From Roseiarcus sp043784465 (GTDB lineage: Bacteria > Pseudomonadota > Alphaproteobacteria > Rhizobiales > Beijerinckiaceae): DNA of 16,970 nt. Where the stretch lies: positions 1 to 16,970 of the forward strand of contig JAYVYJ010000112.1 in assembly GCA_043784465.1 (NCBI GenBank), in the 5' to 3' direction. Below the pieces are notes generated by a model. That model worked only from the letters and a program-made list of their open reading frames with translations. It was not told the origin of the DNA and did not search any database. This document shows positions 14,017 through 16,970 of this stretch, in pieces; the first letter of the stretch is position 1; every line of letters starts with the position of its first letter. Both the position numbers and the translations under genes were made by a program.

Positions 14017-14170
14017 CCGGCGACACGTCCGCAATCGTGTAAGTTATGTGACTCGCGCGCCGTCGCGAAGTATGCCAACATGCGTTAACCCTAGGGGTAT
14101 CGCTCGCGACACGCATAGACGATGCGCGGTGGTTTCTGACGCTGGCGGGTTTTGGCATTGGGAGGCCGAG
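14017..14170 (+). other. intergenic leader of the B12-binding gene
   Basis: About 150 bases separate the kinase repeat from the chosen start of the cobalamin-binding protein. The only pattern I see is an 8-bp palindrome CCCTAGGG at 14089-14096 within TTAACCCTAGGGG. Alternative upstream starts for the downstream frame (GTG 14048, ATG 14072) would put part of this stretch into coding sequence. I looked for a TGT-N12-ACA site of the PpsR/CrtJ type at the two TGT triplets near 14038-14049 and found none. Confidence 0.3.
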
Positions 14171-15025
14171 TTGGACTCGAAGGGGTCGTCGGAGGAAGAA
14201 ATCGGGTTTCGTTACGACCCGCAAGACGCTGCTTTTGCGAGCGTTTCGGGGACGGCGCAATTGCGGCGCCTCGAGAACGTGCTACTACGGGAAGTGCTCG
14301 AGCGCCTCTATCAAATTCATCCCGACGCTCCCCGCGCACGCGCGCACGATACGGCGGATCTGCCCAGCGACGAGGAGATCGAGGCATTCGCCAATCTGGT
14401 GATCCGGCCCGAACCCGAGGCGGCGTCGGCGTTTTTCGCCCGGATGGCCGAGCGCGCCTATGGCTTCGAAACGCTGTCGGAACGATTCGCGGCGCCGGTC
14501 GCCCGCCGCCTGGGCGAATTCTGGGACGAGGACCGTTGCGACTTCGTCGATGTGGCGTTCGGGGTCGAGCGGCTGAAGGGGTTCCTCGCCGACCTGTCCG
14601 GCAGAGTTGAGCACAGCGTCAACCTGCGCACGCCCAGAGCGCTTCTGATCTCCACGCCGCGCGACAATCACATGCTCGCGCTCGACGTCCTTTCCGGCAT
14701 CCTGAAGGAGGCGGGTTGGATCGTCGAGACGCAGCGGGGGTTCGATCTGGAGTCCAACACGCGCTACGTCGTGCAGGAATGGACGCATGTCGTTGGCGTG
14801 ACGATGGGTTCGCTCGAACATTACGACGCGGTCGGGCGCACCTGCCGGACGCTTCGCCGCACCTCGCGAAATCCACAGATCTCGATGATCGTGGGCGGCG
14901 CCAATTTCAATGCGGACCGCGATCTAGCCGTGCGTATCGGCGCCGACGGCACGGCCCCTGACGGCCCGGCCGCTTTGCGGTTGGCCAAACAGCTTTGGCT
15001 CAAACAGACGCCTCAGACCGCGTAG
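14171..15025 (+). CDS. stand-alone cobalamin-binding protein, AerR/PpaA-like
   Basis: I chose the TTG at 14171, with GGGAGG five bases upstream, giving 284 residues. GTG 14048 and ATG 14072 are in-frame alternatives with poorer sites. An N-terminal segment (about 25-50) is a leucine-rich helix (LENVLLREVLERLY). A helical cap (about 65-150) carries VARRLGEFWDEDRCDFVDVAFGVERL, the hallmark of B12 light and redox sensors. The Rossmann-like domain (from about 156) has TPRDNHMLALDVLSGILKEAGW, where His167 in the D-x-H motif would be the lower cobalt ligand, and later MGSLEHYD and IVGGANFN. AerR and PpaA use adenosylcobalamin to regulate photosynthesis genes. No photosynthesis gene or PpsR/CrtJ is in view. 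No DNA-binding domain is visible, so it probably acts on a partner protein. Confidence 0.82.
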   Translation: MDSKGSSEEEIGFRYDPQDAAFASVSGTAQLRRLENVLLREVLERLYQIHPDAPRARAHDTADLPSDEEIEAFANLVIRPEPEAASAFFARMAERAYGFETLSERFAAPVARRLGEFWDEDRCDFVDVAFGVERLKGFLADLSGRVEHSVNLRTPRALLISTPRDNHMLALDVLSGILKEAGWIVETQRGFDLESNTRYVVQEWTHVVGVTMGSLEHYDAVGRTCRTLRRTSRNPQISMIVGGANFNADRDLAVRIGADGTAPDGPAALRLAKQLWLKQTPQTA

Positions 15026-15046
15026 CGTCATACGCCGCCGGCCCCG

Positions 15047-16102
15047 TCACGCCGACGCGCGCGCCAGCCGTACCGCTTTGCGCATCAACCCCGAGAAGCC
15101 CGACGTCTCTAGCGCTTGCGGGCCTATGAAGGCGAGACCCTCGGGCGCGTCTCGTGGCGCGGCGGCGCGAAACAGGGCGAGCCGTAGCGTGAAATGGCTA
15201 AACACGTGCGCGACGTGGCCGTCCAGTTGCGTCCAGCGTGCGGGGAAGGGGGCCGCCCCTGCGTCGACGGACTCGATCTCGCCGACCGTCCAGGCGCCGC
15301 CTGGCAGTTCCATCGTTCCGGCGAGCAATCCACGCTCGGGGCGGCGTCGTGCGAGAAACGCGCCGTCCGCGCGCGCGGCGAAGAAGGCGGCGCCGACCTT
15401 CTGGGGGCGCAGTTTTTTGGCCGGGCGCCCGGGATAAGTCTCCGGCGCGCCCGACGCCGCCGCGCGGCAATCCTCGCGCAGCGGGCAGGCGAGGCAGGCG
15501 GGCGCTCGGGGCCGGCAGATCGTGGCGCCCAGATCCATCAGCGCTTGGGCGAAATCCCCCGCACCCTGCGCAGGCGTCAGCGTCGCCGCGAACGTCTCGA
15601 TGGCGCGCCGGTTGGCGGCGACAGGCTTGTCGAAGGCGGCAAGGCGCGAGACGATGCGCGCGATATTTCCGTCCACCGGCGTAGCCGGGGCGCCGAAGGC
15701 GATGGCGGCGACCGCCGCCGCCGTATAGGGGCCGACGCCCGGCAGCGCCCGCAACGCCGCCTCGTCTTTGGGAAACCGCCCCCCCGCCGCCGCGACCGCT
15801 TTCGCGCAGGCGTGCAGGTTTCTCGCCCGGCTGTAATAGCCAAGACCGGCAAATACGCTCATGACGTCATCCCAAGGGGCGGCGGCGAGCGCCTCGACAT
15901 GGGGCCATCGGCGCAGGAATGCGAGGAAATAGGGCGCCGCGCCGCTCGTGGTCGTCTGTTGCAACAGGATTTCGGAGAGCCAGACGCGATAAGGGTCGGG
16001 CGTCTCGCCGGGCCGCGCGCGCCACGGCAGGATGCGGGCGTTCGCCTCGAACCAGCGCAGCGTTTTGGCGGCGACGGTCTGGGGCTCTACAAGGGACGAC
16101 AT
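15047..16102 (-). CDS. mutY: A/G-specific adenine DNA glycosylase
   Basis: The start is the ATG at 16100-16102, beginning MSSLVEPQTVAAKTLRWFEANARILPWR (351 aa); a longer upstream frame is antisense to the neighbour. MutY removes adenine mispaired with 8-oxoguanine. Present are the catalytic Glu44 in SEILLQQTT, the helix-hairpin-helix LPGVGPYTAAAVAAIAFG (about 120-137), catalytic Asp144 in PVDGNIARI, and the iron-sulfur cluster ligands Cys196, 203, 206 and 212 with the usual C-x6-C-x2-C-x5-C spacing. The C-terminal Nudix-like domain has HVAHVFSHFTLRL (297-309), used to recognise 8-oxoG. It ends 21 bases from the convergent B12-binding gene. Confidence 0.97.
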   Translation of the reverse strand: MSSLVEPQTVAAKTLRWFEANARILPWRARPGETPDPYRVWLSEILLQQTTTSGAAPYFLAFLRRWPHVEALAAAPWDDVMSVFAGLGYYSRARNLHACAKAVAAAGGRFPKDEAALRALPGVGPYTAAAVAAIAFGAPATPVDGNIARIVSRLAAFDKPVAANRRAIETFAATLTPAQGAGDFAQALMDLGATICRPRAPACLACPLREDCRAAASGAPETYPGRPAKKLRPQKVGAAFFAARADGAFLARRRPERGLLAGTMELPGGAWTVGEIESVDAGAAPFPARWTQLDGHVAHVFSHFTLRLALFRAAAPRDAPEGLAFIGPQALETSGFSGLMRKAVRLARASA

Positions 16103-16613
16103 GGCTCTTTCTAACCCACCGCCGCGCGGGCGCAAATCGCAACCGACCGCGCTCGGCGCGCACATGCGCGAGGCCGTGGGCGCGGCGCTTGCGGCACGCG
16201 GCCTGGGAGAGGCGAGCCTGATCGCGCATTGGCCCGAGATCGTAGGCGCCGACGTCGCCCGCTTCGCGCGCTTCGAGCGGCTCAACTGGCCCCCGCGCGG
16301 CGCCAAAACCGCCCCCGAGGCCGAGCGCGCATCCGCGACGCTGATCCTGCGCATCGACGGCGCCTATGCGCTGGAGGCGCAGCATGTGGCGAAACTGGTG
16401 GCTGAGCGCATCAACGCGCATCTGGGCTGGCGTTGCGTCGCCAAGGTCGCGTTCCGGCAGGGGCCGCTGCCGGAGATCACGATACGCAAGCGTCCCGGGC
16501 CGGCCAGCCCCGAGGCGCGCGCGCGCGCGCAGGCGCTGGTCGAAGTCGATGCAGGAGATTTGCGTGACGCGCTCGTGCGGTTGGGTGCGCGCGTGTTCGA
16601 CCGGCGGACATAG
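16101..16613 (+). CDS. DUF721/DciA-like protein
   Basis: This 170-residue protein starts at the ATG at 16101 with AGGGA four bases upstream, inside the first codons of mutY. The conserved core HMREAVGAALAARGLGEASLIAHWPEIVGADVARFARFERL (about 21-61) matches DUF721, a family that includes the DnaB-helicase operator DciA. ATLILRIDGAYALEAQHVAKLVAERINAHLGW follows (about 80-111) and is the KH-like part. The remainder is charged and probably flexible (KRPGPASPEARARAQALVEV). The mutY-DUF721 pairing is common in alphaproteobacteria. A role in loading the replicative helicase is likely by homology but untested here. Confidence 0.85.
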   Translation: MALSNPPPRGRKSQPTALGAHMREAVGAALAARGLGEASLIAHWPEIVGADVARFARFERLNWPPRGAKTAPEAERASATLILRIDGAYALEAQHVAKLVAERINAHLGWRCVAKVAFRQGPLPEITIRKRPGPASPEARARAQALVEVDAGDLRDALVRLGARVFDRRT

Positions 16614-16750
16614 CGGCCGCAACGCCTTTTATCGTTCTGCCCCAAATATCTCGCAGGGGGCGGAGCACGCGACGTCTCCGCCTTCGCCGCCGAGCGAAGG
16701 GTTCCAAAGCGCCATCGACAGCGCGTCGGACGCGCGCTAGGAGCGCGCGC
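16614..16750 (+). promoter_or_regulatory. dapF leader with hairpins, one holding the ribosome binding site
   Basis: Two hairpins occupy this 137-base gap. CCTTCGC (16681-16687) pairs perfectly with GCGAAGG (16694-16700) over a 6-base loop; no T-run follows. CGCGCGCT (16731-16738) pairs perfectly with AGCGCGCG (16742-16749), with the loop AGG. The Shine-Dalgarno TAGGAG (16738-16743) lies in the loop and stem of this second hairpin, whose end is one base from the dapF start codon. The stem is nearly all G-C, so it should hinder ribosome binding unless it is opened. Confidence 0.5.
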
Positions 16751-16970
16751 ATGACGTCTCCACTTGCGGGCCGGCGCGTCGTCCGCATGAACGGCGCGGG
16801 CAACAAAATTCTCGTGCTCGACCAGCGCGGCGGCGCCACTTTGCCGACGCCGGCGGAGGCGCGCGCGATCCACGCCGCGCCAGGCCTCGACTACGATCAG
16901 ATGATGGTCCTCGCCGAACCGCGCGCTGCGGGCGCTCTGGCCTATGTGGCGATCTTTAACAACGACGGCA
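16751..16970 (+). CDS. dapF: diaminopimelate epimerase (5' part; 3' end outside window)
   Basis: The ATG at 16751 has GGAG eight bases upstream. The visible 73 codons give MTSPLAGRR then VVRMNGAGNKILVLDQRG (about 10-27), the DapF opening motif, with the substrate-binding Asn of the GN pair. GLDYDQMMVLAEP (about 45-57) and YVAIFNNDG (about 65-73) match the family text before the first catalytic Cys, which lies beyond the window. The usual GND reads GNK here and the usual G-x-GCDQ reads GLDYDQ, a variant form I associate with some alphaproteobacteria. The enzyme interconverts LL- and meso-diaminopimelate for lysine and peptidoglycan. The gene continues off the right edge. Confidence 0.9.
   Translation, partial: MTSPLAGRRVVRMNGAGNKILVLDQRGGATLPTPAEARAIHAAPGLDYDQMMVLAEPRAAGALAYVAIFNNDG

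Noticed and set aside
14038..14061. Possible PpsR/CrtJ-type TGT-N12-ACA site upstream of the B12-binding gene
   Set aside because: The two TGT triplets here are not followed by ACA at the right distance.
12762..14081. 439-codon - strand frame opposite the sensor kinase
   Set aside because: Shadow of the kinase: Arg/Ala/His-rich and without motifs, while the + strand shows complete H, N and G boxes.
1..16970. CRISPR array, tRNA, rRNA or prophage
   Set aside because: No regularly spaced repeats, no tRNA cloverleaf, no rRNA text and no phage or integrase protein text was seen on reading both strands. A covariance-model search was not possible here.

Overview
The window is a gene-dense, high-GC stretch from a Gram-negative alphaproteobacterium. 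The reasons are a FeuP/FeuQ-type two-component pair with a small periplasmic gene in front, an IscU-like scaffold gene divergent from folE, folE overlapping hisI, mutY divergent from a DUF721/DciA-like gene, an outer-membrane porin with a canonical signal peptide, and REP-like inverted repeat pairs typical of this group. The order Hyphomicrobiales (Beijerinckiaceae/Methylocystaceae-like) is my best guess, but no rRNA or marker gene in the window fixes it. I see no tRNA, rRNA, CRISPR array, transposase or phage gene.

Layout. Bases 1-100 hold the C-terminal end of an unidentified + strand gene. Bases 223-5119 (- strand) are a tightly overlapping acyl-transfer cassette: three different SGNH/GDSL hydrolases, then an MBOAT O-acyltransferase, then (after a repeat-filled gap) a 78-residue membrane protein. 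The third SGNH protein resembles Ape1-type peptidoglycan O-acetylesterases, so the cassette probably adds and removes acetyl groups on peptidoglycan or an exported polysaccharide. Upstream on the same strand are yidD and an IscU/NifU-like scaffold gene (5204-5922), coupled by a GTGA overlap.

Bases 6039-7045 (+) are folE and hisI, joined by an ATGA overlap. Next come a patatin-like lipase (7161-8105) and a Cys-rich YkgJ/UPF0260 protein (8167-8646). A 258-base gap follows, with a REP-like inverted pair, a perfect operator-like palindrome and the terminator of a large - strand porin gene (8905-10422). The porin promoter region carries a 6-N5-6 direct repeat typical of OmpR-family regulator sites. 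A secreted S1 protease (10715-11440, -) is divergent from a three-gene + strand set: a PepSY-like periplasmic protein, a FeuP-like response regulator and a FeuQ-like sensor kinase (11529-13979). This set matches the feuN-feuP-feuQ layout known from Sinorhizobium.

The right end holds a stand-alone cobalamin-binding protein of the AerR/PpaA class (14171-15025, +), mutY (15047-16102, -), a DUF721/DciA-like gene (16101-16613, +) whose start codon overlaps that of mutY, and the 5' part of dapF (16751 to the window end). Several genes use TTG or GTG starts supported by strong Shine-Dalgarno matches. Two genes (the patatin gene and dapF) have their ribosome binding site inside a predicted hairpin.

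Points most worth a second look: the MBOAT plus triple-SGNH cassette; the AerR/PpaA-like B12 protein with no photosynthesis genes beside it; the protease/PepSY/sensor-kinase neighbourhood, in which signal-peptide cleavage could itself make the active protease N-terminus; and the two RBS hairpins.
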